Part shown: positions 1 through 14,329 of the stretch, piece after piece | Layout of the letters: every line of letters begins with the position of its first letter | How positions within the stretch are numbered: position 1 is the stretch's first letter | DNA from: Eleginops maclovinus | Taxonomy: Eukaryota; Chordata; Actinopteri; Perciformes; Eleginopidae | Assembly: GCF_036324505.1 (NCBI RefSeq) | Contig: NC_086370.1 | Span: 18,006,600-18,070,599 of the forward strand | DNA length: 64,000 bases | Direction of reading: 5' to 3' | The notes under the pieces: model-generated | Database searches by the model: none | Told to the model about the DNA's origin: nothing | Seen by the model: only the letters and a program-made list of their open reading frames with translations | Translations under genes and position numbers: made by a program

Positions 1-615
1 GAGATTGGATGTGGTACCACAGGGTCAACAGCCATGTGGCGATGAATGTCAGAGCCATTAGCCAGCTTTTCACCACTGCTCTCCTGTGATTAGCCCAGTT
101 GATCTTCCATCACCTCTTCTGAGGACCTTCAAAAACACTTCAAGCCTTGCGCTGCACATTTATCGCGTGGTCTAATGGTGAGGGTTACAAAACATGCTGG
201 TTAGACCGTGGGAGTGGCTTGGACACCATTTGGTCTGAAGAAGTGACTCAAGGACTTGTTGGTAGATGTAGGCTGCTGGTATGATATGACTCATAGTGAG
301 GATCTATGTGGGATGCAGTCTGTCTTCCATTATGTCTTGGCATATTTTGTCCAGGCTCAAAAACAATGGGGAGATTTTGCTTTTTACAACCACATTGTTT
401 TTGTATCCACTTCTATAGGCTGGCATTTTAAACGTGTGTTGCTTGTAATTGCCCTTAGCTTTTTTTCCTTTCCCATTTTGTTTAGTTTGCTATAATGCTT
501 TACAAATTAGCTTATATGTGTCATGCTGTGTAGATTAATATTATGCATTTCTATTGTGAACTGTGAAGCACTTAGGAACTGCTGTTTTTGAATAGTGCTA
601 TAAAAATTACAGTGT
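1..615. other. Non-coding DNA, no gene seen
   Basis: No frame here resembles a known protein. The longest open frame (256-495, forward, 79 codons) is hydrophobic and low in complexity, and it lacks any recognisable domain or codon bias. I see no clear repeat or RNA gene. Confidence 0.6.
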
Positions 616-732
616 CCTTACTTAATTCATTACTTACTTGCTTGCTTGCCTACTTGCGTTCTTGCTTGCTTACTTGCCTACATGCTACTTGATTACTTAC
701 TTACTTTCTTACTTGCTTACATACTTACTAAC
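616..732. repeat. Imperfect CTTA/CTTG tetranucleotide tract
   Basis: Tandem four-base units alternate between CTTA and CTTG, with occasional CCTA, CATG and CTTT variants. The interruptions suggest an old, partly decayed microsatellite. No coding role is seen. Confidence 0.85.
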
Positions 733-2125
733 TATTAGTGATAGAGAAGCCTGAGCCTAGCTCTCTATGGTGACTTTCACACAACATGTACAAACCAGCG
801 GTATATGTGTTGGCATTTGCTCTTCCTCTCTCATGCACACACTTACATTATTCATGAATACATGTACACACTATCCATGTACATATAATCAGCTTACCTT
901 TGCATATATAATGTGTTTACTGTTTATATGAACCGTATCCACTGGGGGCAGTTAGCTGAATGTTTGATATCATAGGAGGAACACAAGCAGGTGAAATAAG
1001 AGACTTTCTTCTGGTAGCTAATTGTCAGGTCTATGCTTAATCTGCACCACAGGTCATGCACTCATCAGTCCACAGAGATTTCATTATTGTATTTACGTAA
1101 ATATGTTAGAAATGTTGTCAGCAGTAAAGACTACCAGCTAATGATGTATCTGATATAAACATGCTCCAAGATAAAAGGAAAATAATGTATAACTCAACAG
1201 GCAGGTCTTGAGTAAACGTGAGGAGATTAAATCTGTCCATGTATATATGCATCTGCCCCCTTGTGCGTCCTGAACTGAAACAATAATGAGGGATTGTAAA
1301 GCGTCTATCAGCTTGCCAGATTTCACTTCAGATTTGTGCATATATGTTAGTATGAGTCTTTGAGGCACATCTGATCCAACCCGCTGTATACCCTCATGTG
1401 TGTGTATGTTTGTGTTCTCAAATGAGGGTCTGACCACATCACAGTTCTCGTCTGGGAATAAGAAGCTGGCTCACCCCTGACACATCGATAAGGCAGCCTG
1501 TTTGCTCTTCAGAAATTAAAAAACGTTGCAGTGCCCTTCGCCCATCTCTCCCTGATCTCCTCCACATACACTGGAGTTCGCTCTGACGTCGCTGAAAGCA
1601 GCTGAGATCTGGAGAGCCGTGGCTCATCCCTCTTTCTATCTCTGTATTGATCATATTGCTGCAAAAGACCCAAAATCATTTAGATGGCTGGATTTATTGG
1701 GATTAACCTGTTGATAGCCCATCAGACAGATACACAGGCAGGAATGACAACAATCCTGCTCACACATACATGTTCCAGAGACATACTGTCAGCATGCAAT
1801 TACAGCATAGATAACTACACATGTTCTGTACGTCCACACAGAAATAGACAACTGCAATGGGACTTTGATGTAGATATATATTCTTTGATAAAGGTATCAG
1901 GGACACACATACTTGGTGTGAGTTATGGAGGGACATGACTCACTCACGTTAGCTTTTAAGTCCAACCCAAACAGAGAAGGCAAACAAGTCTGATAGTACT
2001 TTGTCTTTTTTCGAACTTTTTGATTTGTCACAGGAGGAAAAAACAACATAAGCATAGCTGGCGTAATTTAATATGCAATTTAATAATCTTAGATATCAGC
2101 TGAAGAAGAACAAGAATCGGAGGAT
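733..2125. other. Non-coding DNA, no gene seen
   Basis: Only short overlapping open frames occur on both strands, for example 1138-1437 and 1439-1654 reverse and 1684-1938 forward. None has a domain I recognise. The block at about 1440-1690 is less AT-rich and contains a CRE-like TGACGTC, so it could be a regulatory or conserved non-coding segment. That is only a guess from composition. Confidence 0.5.
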
Positions 2126-2418
2126 GAAACCCTCTTTATTTGTCACATACATGCACACAGCAGAGCACACACAGTGAAATTGGTCCTCTGCATTTAACCC
2201 ATCCTAGTACTAGGAGCAGTGGGCAGCTGTTGTGCAGCGCCCGGGGAGCAATGTGGAGGGGGGATTGGAGGATTCCGGTGCCTTGCTCAAGGGCACCACA
2301 GCAGGGCATAGGAGGTGAACTGGGACCTCTCCAAGTAGCAGTCCACTTTCCATATTTTTTCAACCGGCGGCCATACGATTCCCAGTCCAAGCCCCTACTT
2401 ACTGAGCCACTGCTGGAC
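2126..2418 (-). mobile_element. tRNA-derived SINE, reverse orientation
   Basis: Read on the reverse strand, this starts with a tRNA-like head (CAGTGGCTCAGTAAGTAGG, an A-box-like motif). A degenerate B-box-like CGGTTGAA follows about 45 bases later. The body contains the phrases GCCCGGGGAGCA, TGCATTTAACCCATCCTAG and CTTGCTCAAGGGCACCACAGC as read on the forward strand. The reverse-strand 3' end is a LINE-like TGACAAATAAAG tail, which appears on the forward strand as CTTTATTTGTCA. The same body phrases recur at 35,261-35,716, which supports a dispersed family. Pol III-transcribed SINEs of this sort are common in teleosts and depend on a partner LINE for retroposition. The exact family name is not assigned. 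The B box is eroded, so this copy is probably inactive. Confidence 0.75.
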
Positions 2419-3739
2419 AAAGCTGTTATCGGTGGTTAGTGTGATCACAACATAAAAGCTTTGTGTGTGGTAAGGTTGTATGTGATACAATGGACGTGAT
2501 AAAGTGTATTGAATATGTGCTCAATTGGCTACATTATTTGTTAATGGTAAGCATGATAAAATTATACACTGCGCAGTACTGTACAACATGGGGGCATGTA
2601 ATTGTTATTTATTTATTTATAATGCAGCACAATAAAATCAATAATTAACTGCCTTAACACACATCATAAACAGAATCAGATAAGTTCCCTGGACTAGATT
2701 CATTTTAAATAAAAGTATATACATTTCCAACCCTGACAGTTGCAACTGAGCTGACAGGAGAGTGTCAAAAGACATGTCAATCAATCACTGTCTGTTCCCA
2801 CCCTCCCAGACCAGAGTTGAGAATCAACACATTAATATAAGATATAAGTCTTCTGATGTTATTGTTAAACAACATGAGATAAAGGGATACTTCCAATGTT
2901 TTTATGCTGGTGACTTATAGTTACTTATTTGTTTTTACTGTATAAAGGCTTCTCATATGCCTTTTCTTCAGATCACATGTTCCATAGGTGATTCATGTAA
3001 CAGTTACATGACGGAGCGCCATAAGGGCTACAATATGCATTTCCTTTGCATGGAAGTTGCAAGCAGTTGTGTCCTACTGAACAGAATATGTGAAAAACTG
3101 CAGAAATGGGATTAAACGATGCTTTCCTGCTTTGATAGTGGCAAACACACACAAACACACACACACACACACACAGAGGAAGTTGTTTGTTTTTATGGTC
3201 AGAGATTGGATGCTCATGATAGAGTAGGCATCATGTTCGTGCCTCTTGTTTTCATTGCTTTTATCCATTTGCTGTTCAACAGTCAAATGTGTTTGTAAGT
3301 GTTTTGAGCTGTTATTGTATATCATAGCTTTAAGGTTATGATCCAGGGAGATATTTATAAACTGTGACGTAGAGCAGGGCTTTACTGCAAATTGTTTTGG
3401 TGTATGTTTAGTGTTTTGTATTATATTGGTAATGCTTATCACTTTGCATTCCTCTCGTGCACCTTTTTTTTCTGAATAAAATGCCATCCAGGGATAAATG
3501 GAGCTGAAACAGACACAAACAATGCATCACTTAAAATGTGCTCCAGCATAAATGTTATTGGCCACTCCAGAGAAAGAATGATCCATCAATCGGGTCCTTG
3601 TTCACATATGTTTGTTACTACCAAACTATGGTTACTGAGGGAAAGAAGAATGAGTCATGTCCGTGTTAACAGCCTCCAGCCTTTCCCCATTCCCTCTGCC
3701 CATCCATTATTATTTACTTACCTCCTTGCTTATTAAACG
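2419..3739. other. Non-coding DNA with a short CA tract
   Basis: The block holds a short CA-rich tract at about 3,145-3,175. It is otherwise AT-rich unique sequence with no recognisable gene. The reverse frame 3,074-3,487 (137 codons) runs through the CA tract, which explains its VCVCVC repeat, and shows no domain. Confidence 0.55.
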
Positions 3740-4190
3740 CTTACTGAACTTTCTCCTTCCTTTCGTTAGTTCCCTGCTATCTTCATTTCTTGTCTCATGT
3801 AATACTTGGTTACCTTATTCCTGATTCACCTATTTACTCCTTTGCTCTCTCTCTTAATCTCTTTTTTCCTTAATTACTTAATTTGTTCCTCCCTTACCTT
3901 GCTTCCTGCTTTCCTCTCTATTTTATAATGTCATTTTCTTCCTTATTTCCTCCATCTTGGCTTCATGACTTCTCGTCTTGTACATCCTATACTTAATCCA
4001 TTCCTTCCTAAACCCCTTCCTTCTTTCCATAATTCCTTATACCACATTGTTCCTTCCTTACTTTCTTTTCTATACCATCCAACCTAATTTTCTTCTACTT
4101 TTCCTTTCTGAATCCACTTCTCCCCCCCCTGTCTTTCCATTTCGTCCTTTCCATCTACTCCTTTGACCAACTTCTTCTTAGCCGTCTCCT
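3740..4190. repeat. Pyrimidine-rich low-complexity stretch
   Basis: The forward strand is strongly enriched in C and T over about 450 bases (CTTCCTT, CTTTCC and similar words). It contains a 62-codon low-complexity frame (3,978-4,166) that is a composition artefact. Such strand-asymmetric tracts occur in vertebrate introns and intergenic DNA. No exon-like frame follows it. Confidence 0.6.
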
Positions 4191-5341
4191 CCTGCCTGGC
4201 ATGAAGACAAGCCTCTAGGTATTGCATCATCCACTGTCAGTGTGGGTGGGGGGCTCAGATCAATCAATGGGCTCCTAATGCAGTGCTTTAGCATACAAAG
4301 AGTGCTTTGAGGTTGATATGGTCCATTGGGAAATCTTGTGATGACTATTTATACCGAAGGAAACTGTAGCTGGCATTTTCACTCAGCTGTTATTTCATAC
4401 AACCTATCTCTTCTGATTTCTTTCATTGCCAGTATGGTATTATTTTTATCAGACATTATGCACCAACAAAAGAAAGTCAGCCTTTCACCCCATTTATGAT
4501 TATCTGTCAATGGCCTGTGGCTCTGAAGCAGCAGCCGGTGGTCCTGAGAACACGTCATGAGTCAATACCCGTCTTCTGTTTATTTCTGATTTCTTTGCAA
4601 CTCCCCCCGGATTCACCACAGATGACATTTATCTTACTTTTGACCTTTCTCAAGATGGCCGTTGAATCAGATCATTACACCTCAAATCTCTCGCTCCTCT
4701 AGGCTGATAAATGAATTTCCCAGAATGAAATTGTCATCTTCCTCAACGCCCCTGTGTTTCCAAGTAGGAGACCGTCACAGAAAGAGAATGATACATGTCA
4801 GTATTCCTCAGTGAATCCCGAGTAATAGAACAGTCTAACCAGGAATAATGAATGCTATTTCTCTTTCCTCTTGTCCGCGGAAAGACGTTATCTTGCCTTC
4901 CCGCTGTTTTCTCTCAGGATAGAATTGAGGGATTTAGTTGATTTGGTGTTCACATCTTATATATGCCTGGTTCACATATAAGCCGCTCTGAAAGGATGAA
5001 CTTCTAACCTGCCAAATGTACAGAGGGTTGGAGAGAAGCCTGTCTGTTCTCTATAGATTTCCTGCCTGCTGCGTGGGGCTGTACAGGGCTGGGATTGATC
5101 ACGCCAAGCAGTTACTTGGAAACCAAATCCAAACCAGGGATGCTGACAGGCGGATGGGATTTAACACCAACATACAATCCCAATGTATTCATGCACAAAC
5201 ACACAACGACAATGTCAATGAAAAACGCATTATTCTCCTGTTTTCACTTGAATTCGAGTGGTTGTGTGACTGTAGCAGAACTGTGAAGCTTGTGTACTGG
5301 TGTCCTCTACAGCCAAAGGAATACTAATTAGAAAGCTGCAG
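4191..5341. other. Non-coding DNA, no gene seen
   Basis: Mixed-composition unique DNA. The 103-codon forward frame at 5,016-5,327 overlaps another frame (5,095-5,286) and has no recognisable domain. I treat both as chance. Confidence 0.5.
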
Positions 5342-5360
5342 CCCCCCCCCCCCCCCCCCC
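5342..5360. repeat. Poly-C run (C19)
   Basis: There are nineteen consecutive C residues, followed by AA and CCCC. This is a length-unstable homopolymer, and the G-rich complement could form a quadruplex. The assembled length may be unreliable. Confidence 0.9.
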
Positions 5361-8300
5361 AACCCCTCTTCAGCTAACAAACCATTTTTTCCAGCTGCCC
5401 TGTAAGCATCACCCCCATCTACAGCCTCAACCTTGTCACGCTCTACAAAATAGCTTGTGTTACGGGAAGATTTGTCTTTATGACTAACATAACACTAACA
5501 TATGTGCACTTGCCCATTGGTTGAATGCATGTGTGTGCTGCATGTGTGCTGATAACCCTAAGTGTTTGCAAATATGCAGTTATGGAAAAGGTGAAATGCA
5601 GGGCATCCAGATCATTTTTGGCCGACCATAAGCAACAAACATCACTGAGCTTTCAAATCCATGTTGACATTTTACATTTTTGCTCTCAAATGTCATAAAA
5701 AAGCAACTTTTTCTAAAACAGTTTCAAAACATTAAGTGCAGTCATTGTTTTAAAATAATTCTTCATTCAATTCCCCACTGCCACTAAGATTGAATATCGT
5801 TGTTTGACTGTGCAACAAAAGTCTCATAAGGATGAGCAGCTCAATGTACCCATTTATTATTTAAAGGCATTTGTATTTCTATTTGAAAAACAGATTTAAA
5901 AAAAAAAGGAAATATATATTCAAACGGTTTGAAAAATAATCTTCTATGGATTTAGAAATCTTGATTGTACAGCTAATACAACTACAAAATAATCTGTTAA
6001 TTATACTTCTTTAGCTAAAATGAAAGTCAACATTTCTGTCCATACCCAACTGGGATTCATGAAACCATGACATTATCACCATCAGCTTAACATTCCTCAT
6101 TTTGGGGCGCTCAATTTAGCACTTTTGGCATTTAGTAAAGGTTGATGATTCATCATTGGCATGTTCACTGGAGTGTTTTATGCACGCTTGTGTAAAGTTT
6201 GTTCACCAAGTTAACACTCACCTGCACACACATTCTGTCTTGAGGTGGCTTTGCATAAAAAATTGGATACCAGTATGTTGGCAGTGCGTTCGTCTAGACT
6301 CATTTCATCTTTGAAGTCAGCTCCGCGCTTCATTATCCACCCTTAGCCCAACATGGCTTCTCTCTGTATCAGCCTGCGTGATGAAAAGGCTGCACTGCTA
6401 GACCCAGATAAACTCCCTCAGAGTCAGATATAGACGGAGAGAGGAATCAAAAAGAGAGTTAAGCACCTTCTCAAACGTCTCTTCTCCTTTATTCACCCCA
6501 GTATATGACTGGTGTGGGAGGCAGGTGGGCATATTGTCACATCTACACAAAAAGGTGGAAAAAAATATATACATATATAAAAATAGACTTGTTTTAGTGT
6601 TGTGAAATAAAAATTGGGAAAGGATCCCACAACTTAAATATTTCATGCAGTTGAGACGGCTAAGGTAGATATTGGATTAGTTGTAACTGGTTCTAGATTT
6701 GATTGGTACACTAATTAGGTATTTTAAACTGAAAAGCTTAAATGGTTTAAGCTAATCTTTATTACATTTTTTTCTCGTCAGCTGAGATTGATACCAGATT
6801 TATATTTCTGGGTACAATTACTAATAGAAAATGGCAAGGCAGGAATCTATGACATTTTAATCAATTTTTTTGATGAAGAAATATGGCAATCAAAACGTAC
6901 TCAGCTAGCAACATAAGTAAAATGCCCTTTCTGAGGAAAAGGAATGAATTTTCAGAATTAAAATGATTATTAAAACATTGTTTAACTGAATACTCGCAGC
7001 TCCCGTTGAAGGTGGTCTCCAGCTCAGTTGGTTGGGTCAGCACTGATTTGCTGGGCAGTAAGAACAGGGGGTGTGCTGCCTCTGTGTTTCATTGACCTAT
7101 GCCTGTAATTACAGTGTGAAAATATCAGCTGTCCTCTCACGTAAATGTCGTCCTGCAGTGAGCAAAGTTTAATCGAAACAGAAGCCCTTGCCTGATCTGA
7201 CACAGAGGTTATCAAAACTGATGGGAATGATACGCTGGGTGGAGAATATATGCACTTATTTAATCCTCTCAAAAAAGACACTGCCTTAAAACACTTTCTG
7301 TGGATTGGAACCAAACTTTAAAGAAATGCGAAAGAATACCATGTCATCCCAACCCATACAGCTAGGGGGGAGCTAGCATTAAGATGTCACTTTACACAGA
7401 AATGTAGAAGCTTCTGCACATAAAAGGCCAGCTACAGTGATGAATGTGTCTAAATAAAAGGCCTCCGTGTAGCAAGGTTCTCAACATTGCAAAGGAAAGC
7501 TCAATGTAATAAATAGAATTTATTGTCAAAATTTACATTTATAGAGATTTCCAGCATGAAGATATGTCTCCTATTGAGCTCTTTTTCATTGGCATCCTCT
7601 CTGAAATGATAAAGATAGTAAATACGTTCTGTATTACTACAGGACCTTTTCCCAGCACAATTGCAGGATTATGATCCGATGTTTCATCTCAATCAGTCAC
7701 CCTATTAACAACGGTAAAGGCCTGAGTTTCTTGACATTTGACAGCCAACAAATCAGCACAGAGCAATCAAGCGTTCAGTTGTGAAAGGCTTTGATTTAAC
7801 ATGGAGCCAAGGTTCAACGCTCTTTTCTCATGTATGTGCAGACTATATGAATATCTTCTAATGAGGTTCCTGCTGCTGTAAATAGATATACGGGTGAACA
7901 GTTATGTATGCCTGGAAACGTCCACCACCTACACGATGTACAGTTACTCAATATTCTCATCCCCATTGACTTTTAGGAAAGTGGAGTCCAAAGCAAGGCG
8001 ATATATAATGTGGGTTGATCATCATTTTGTTCCATGTTAATATTACAAGCTGCAGCGAGACCACACAGAAATGTACTACATCTACTTTTGTATTTTTAAC
8101 TTCCACTTTCATGGTTTTTATTTATTGGTGGTCTCTCGTTTCCTTCTTTCTTGTTTTGTTCTCTTTTTGCTAGATATTCTCATGCATATCAATGGTATCA
8201 CCATTTGAAATGTTGGATCAATGAGAGCTTCAGTCATTGTTTGATAATGCCTTTACAAATGTCACCTATCTTAGTGTGCATCCGTGCGCAAAGAGCTTGC

Positions 8301-11300
8301 AGGCTTTATCGTGGAATAGCTAGAGATCCAAATTCTCATGTGGTCCTTTCTGTGCGAGTTTGTGTAAGTGAGCTCTGACTTATCTTTGTTGTGAGCTGAC
8401 ATGGTGAGGCGTTCAAATCAAAGCACAATAAATCTCTCCAACAAGGAAATCACACATTCCGGTATCTCAAAAAGCACCCTTCATCCCTGGACTATCCGCT
8501 GAATTCGGTGAAATGCTTCCACTAATATATCTACAGGACATCTGATGCACTCGGGGAAGAAGGTGCTGAATGTGAAATGGGAAAAATATCAGCCGATGTA
8601 CAGGAGACATCACAGGAACTGATTAACTTAAATACAGAAACATTAGTTACAGCTGCAGCCATGCTCAATATTTGATGGAAATCTTCATCCATCAGACGGC
8701 GGTTAGCTTATTGATAATGTTCCATCATCCTTCACTGGCTCCCTCAGAAACACTTAATTAATTCCTCTAACCAGCTCCACGGCATCTTGAACACTGCATT
8801 TCCTCCAACACGATATAATCTATCAATCCATTTTTAGTGTCGTAACCTGTTGTGTGTTTAGGTCTCAACAAAAAAATGAATATCAATTACACTCTGCATG
8901 GATGTTGTTAATATACGCAATTTGTTCCGTGTTCAGAAATGTGTGGCGGCGGGGGGGAAACAAACTAAAAAGAACATCGATGACATCAAGCGCCACTGAC
9001 TCACCATTTAAATCTCCTCACCAAAGCTCCCTTCTATTATCTGATCATCTTTCTATCTCTCACTCTCTCTTCCTTTCTCTCCCTCCATCACTCTCTTATC
9101 AGTCTCTCCCTCCCTCTCTCTTTCCAGGGAAGCAGGGCCTCACCTGGGGGCTATGATAACATGAGACATACTCATAAATGGCTGCAGAGTGTGGAGGGAC
9201 ATCAGTAATGGTCAAGCAGTTAGCTAGGGAAAATGCAGCTGTGTGTGTCGACAGCCACAGGGGCCAGTAAAGGTCTTATTGGCTAATTTCACTCAAGCGT
9301 GACCTTTCTCATGAGGGAGCAGGGGCGGTGTCTTTTATCCAACTAACATGACTAAACCCCATGATACACAAACACACCCGAGAAGGAGAAAACCGGAACC
9401 GGTTTCATACTGGGCAGACTCAGGCACATCTGTGTGACTTCCCAGATACTGTATGTATCTGCTGCTCACATACGTATGTGTCTGTCTATGTTTGTACAAT
9501 CCAAATGTTGTGCATTTCATCCTTTTTTGGGATATATTTTGGCTGCAATAGACAGTACATTTATCCTAGTGCCAATTTCTGATTTATCTGCCTCTGTCAA
9601 ATTTCAATCTGAGTAAATGGTGGCACTAACAATTCCTCATTCCTTGTCGATAAAATAGTTTTTTTTTGTCATGCTCTCTAAAGCTTTCCATGTGCCAGTC
9701 ATCAAAAAACTAATTTGAGCTCCAATTTGATGTTTAAGACTGCAAGGCTTTGCTTTTTTAAGGTTGTAAGACCGTCCCCCGTTGTTAAAGAAGCTTTTGT
9801 TGTCTGGCAGCTTTGTGGTATGCAAGGCAGTCACTTGAGTTACACTGTTTGTGCAGTCAGTCCCCACCCCAGCTTCCTGCCTAAAAGGGGACATAGTATG
9901 CACTTTCCTTTGGGTTCTTGCATTCACAGTATATTGGGTAACTTTTTTACATGATTAATGAAAACCTAAGAACATATTTGTCTGTCTAGATGTACCTGCA
10001 TTCACTCTCTGTCCTTAACTTTAAACATTAACAGCTGTCTCTGTAAGCCCTTATCTCCCAAAAAAACCCCACTCTGCTGCTGGGGTTGGCTTGTTGAATA
10101 AATTGCCAAGGTCGTTCTCAAGCCACCGGTTCAGAAAAGGGAGGTGGTATATTCTAATGAGCCTGCATGTGACAAACTATAAGATTGCAGCCAAATCCAA
10201 GTCCTTGTTAAATCCCATGTTGTATGACCTAGGCAGACCACCAAACACAGTTGTCCAATTTAAAAGCACCCTGTGGAGTTTTGGCTCCTAGTGTCACCAT
10301 AGAGAGTCTTTGCAAGTTGATCCCTGTTTGTTTGTATTGTGCATACACAAGGGAATGCACATGAACAAAAACACAGATGGAGCAGTTCACCTTCTGCTGT
10401 TGGTTGCATCCCTTTCCGCTGATTAACAAATGCATACACACAAAGGCAGGGAAGAAGAACACTGTTAGCTGGATGTTAACAATGTTAAAAAAGAGGAAGA
10501 AGAGCACTTTGTTAGACCACAAAATACACAAAATGCCTTTTGGCAAGTAACACTGAATGTAAAATAACTTTGTTATAATATGTGCCGAGACTTAAAGCAG
10601 AACCGTTTTCTCTTGTTTAACACATTTACTGGATTATTTGCGCAGTGCATGATCATTCACCCAAAACAATGAGTTTACTGTTCAGACTTTAGCTGTAAGA
10701 TATCTGGCTGTGAATGCATCAACAGTGTGTGTGCAGGATCTGCTCATGTGAGCTTAGCCTCTCACAAAACCACTAGTACAAGTACTCTAGTTTGTTCTCA
10801 TTTGTTCCGCTCAAGGTCAATATTTACCACTCACGCAGATGTGTCTACGCATCAATTTGTGCTGCCTGGGCAGAATTTGCAGATCTCTTTGCAGTGATAT
10901 TATGTATTCACATACTCTAAGACATTACAAGTGTCTAACGTAGCTCTACACCTTTGGCAGTGATACCATCACATGCCTCCTGATGTTGCCATGGTGTGCG
11001 ATATGTGCTATCTAAATGATTAGTGCAGTTGTTATTTTGAAGAAGTACAGATAGCTTACTAACACAGACACTTTTCCATGAGTTATGAGTACAGGCTTAT
11101 TCATAAGCAGTATTGACTGCATGTCTTGTACACTCACACGCTTATCTGCATAACACATTTGCATAAAAATATGAGTGCAAATGCACAGACTCTCTGTCAG
11201 ACCCTCAGCTGTGCATACATATTGTATAAGGCCTCAGTGGAACTACTACAAGAGTATCAAATGTAGGATATTTGCTGCAGAGGAAAAGCTTGGTGATGTT

Positions 11301-14300
11301 ATGTAAAAGGAGATGATGAGAGCTGGGTAGAAAAAACTAAGAGAACGGTGAAGAGTGACCCAGTGAGACATGAGGAATATTTAATCTAATTTTTCTCCCA
11401 CAGCCAGAATAAACCTCTGCTAAATGTTTGCTCAAGCACCTCTCGCCTCTGAATTGTCTTTTAGAAGAAGATGGAGGTGTGGTATTTGGCTTTAGATGGA
11501 AATATTAGGTTGTAATGTGTACATTTATATACTTTGAGAACTCAAACGAGGAAATGCATAACTGTGGCCGATCCTCATCTTTTGTCATTATTTTCTCTTT
11601 TATTTTTCTTTCTCTTCTCTCCGCTTTCGGTCACAGCGTCAGCTCCTGCAGAAGACAGATAACGGGAACTAGAGGTTTATATTTGCTTTATTGAGCGTTA
11701 GATTCACAAGTGTGTATTCAGTGCTGATGGATGTTCCTTATGAGCCGTGCCCAATGTGAGACTGTGTGCATGTGTTTCTATAAAACAGTGTGAGTGTGTG
11801 GTAATGTGTGTAGGTTGTTTAAAGTGATCTGCATGCAGTGTAGAAAGCTGAGGGTGAAAAAAATTAAGTCAACTGGGAATATGCTAGTGTTTGCTATACA
11901 AAGGCAAATGCTTTTGCAAATACCAGACAGAAAACTGGCTTTACTGCAAGGGTTTTTTAACATGGAGATAACAAAGACACCCTGCAACAAAATTGAAATC
12001 TCTCTTTTATGCCATTTTCAACTTAAGTGTCCCTGTGCTTGTCATTCTCATCTCATTCTTCTGAGGTCAGATAATAGATAGTCTTCCATCTCATTTCTCC
12101 TTACAGCCTGATATTAGCACATGGTGCCTTTTACCAAATACTCCTCCCCTCATTTCCGATTTCACTCTCCCCCTCCGGGAGCTAAGGCTTTGTCAGAGAA
12201 CTATTAAATAGGGAGAAGGCTGTTCCTTGATTTTGTTTTGTTTTTTCTCTGACCTTTTTCTGTAAGCAGAACATGTCTTCCAATATATTGAATAAGCCGT
12301 TCCTCTCCATCACTAAAATGAAGCACTAATTAAACCATCAATTCCGCTTCGAGTTTAATGCGAAATCGTCTTTTACCACTGTGACTGATCTGACATTGTA
12401 AGTCAAGTGCAGTCGGCCATACCACACATCATGACTGCCATCTGCTCGTTATAGTTCCCCGCTTGATATAGGAGCTTTCCAGAGGGGGGATTGGTGCTCT
12501 GCTTTGGAGCTGGTCCTTCAGTAGTGGTGAGTAAGGGCCTATATGGTTCTGTAATAAAATATGCAGCATGTATTTGATAACATAACAATTAAAAAGCATG
12601 GGAGTCTGTTCGGACCATACTGTAACACTCCATGTAGCTCCAGAGGCTCTAGAGGAAAGGTAAATATATTATACATAATAAGCCATAAAGACCAGGGTTT
12701 GAAAAGTAACCAAAATTACTTCTCAAATGTACAAGTACTTTATTGCAATTACATTTCTGCATGTAAAATCTATAAAAAAGCCTTTGACATATACAGTATA
12801 ATATGTTAATAGATTGTCACATTAGTGCATGGATTTTTAAGTATTGTACAGTATGCCCCATGAACAGCTGTGTTTAAACATGGCACTTTAAGCTGCCCCG
12901 CGCCTTATTACAGGCCCAATTTAATATAAATCTAAATTGAAAGAAGGCAAAAGAGTGTCTCTGCTCTGGCCCTTTCTTTAGCTAATATTAATTAAAGGTG
13001 GAATACCCCTGTGTAAGTGTATAAGTAGCAATTCACTGTGATAGTTGGTTATCGACTCAAGAACAACCTTGGCAATTTCTCCTCAAACTCAATTTTGCCT
13101 CACAAAATCGATTATTGACCATCCTTACATTTGCCTTTTTACAAAATATTGTATTTTTTTTTCTTTTCTCCCTTTGGTATTAAAAAAATCATTTTAAATA
13201 TCTCCGAAGTTTTGCAGAGAAACGTGTGATTTGATGAACTGCAAACAACTCATACATACTTATAAATGGTCTCAAGCCAAAAAAGATGGGGACTGGTGCT
13301 TTGATTATTTAATAATGCATTGTATTTCACAAGCCTACCAAATGCTTTTTAATGTTAAACAACAATAATATTTCAGTTTGTTTCCACTACTGCATAGAAA
13401 CCAGTAAATAGATAGTGACAACCAAAAGAAGTTGTTCCATGCTCTCGTTGGTACCGCTGGCAAGATGTCCTATACCATAAGTTAAGCCCCATTCATATTT
13501 AATTAGGTGTCCCTTTTGTGCTTTTAGACTTTTGTTAGCCGTGTGAAGAGCTGAATTCCGAAGTGCGCTGCTCACATCCCAGTCAGTTTAGATTCGCAAC
13601 TCTGAAGCAATAGAGATAAACACAGCACTGGGGAAAGACGTAACAAAAGGGTTTTTGCTTGATCACAGCTGACATGTCTTTGTGTCACTCCTGTACTCCG
13701 CAAAACCACAAATTCTATATATCCAATTGTTCAACTAACATTATTGTTTGAATTTGTGTGCGTTCGGAGGATTGTTTATGCTCATTTATGCTGGAAAGAA
13801 AAGCAAGAAGCGGAAAGACAAAAGATGAAGAGGCCGCTGTAATTCGACTATGTGGATCTGTTTTCTATCTCTGGTGATTTTCTCTGGGCTAATCTGTTAT
13901 TAATTACTGTGACACAGATGCTAAGATCTCAAGGGACCACACACAAGCACGTCTTCACTTCCTACTCCGCCTCTCATTTCTCTTTTGATAGCATGCTCTC
14001 ATAGACACATGAGGCGCATTACCATAGCACACACACACACATACACACACTAGCATGACTCTGTGTCTCGCAGCCTCCAGCTATCAGTATTTAAATCCTT
14101 TTCTTTTCCTTTTCATCTCGGCTGCTTTCTAAGAAAGACAGTCATATTGTGCTGATTCTCCAGAAAAGTCAAAGGTCACTAGTGGTGTGTTAGCACTGCC
14201 TCTATTTCTATATTCAATGGCATTATTGTGGTATCAGTGTTCACTTCCCTGAGTTTAAAGTGACCTTACTTGGCTTAAGGACGATCTATTTTCCATTTCC

Positions 14301-14329
14301 ATTTGAGGTCCACTCAAACCAGTGATTAG
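5361..14329. other. Non-coding DNA, no gene seen
   Basis: This is about 9 kb of mostly AT-rich unique sequence. It contains short homopolymers, a CT-rich stretch at about 9,040-9,130 and a short CA tract at about 14,030-14,050. Open frames are at most about 105 codons, occur on both strands and match no family I know. The CT-rich stretch ends in TTTCCAG and looks like a splice acceptor, with 26 open codons after it, but I see no donor or known protein. Some blocks, such as 12,860-12,970, look like candidate conserved non-coding DNA by composition only. Confidence 0.5.

Noticed and set aside
9100..9240. CT-rich tract ending in TTTCCAG followed by 26 open codons
   Set aside because: No downstream donor and no protein similarity; CT-rich tracts with AG are frequent in this window.
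12690..12770. AGTAACCAAAATTACTTC...ACAAGTACTTTATTGCAATTAC, similar to hAT-end wording
   Set aside because: Short and degenerate, with no inverted partner or target duplication found nearby.
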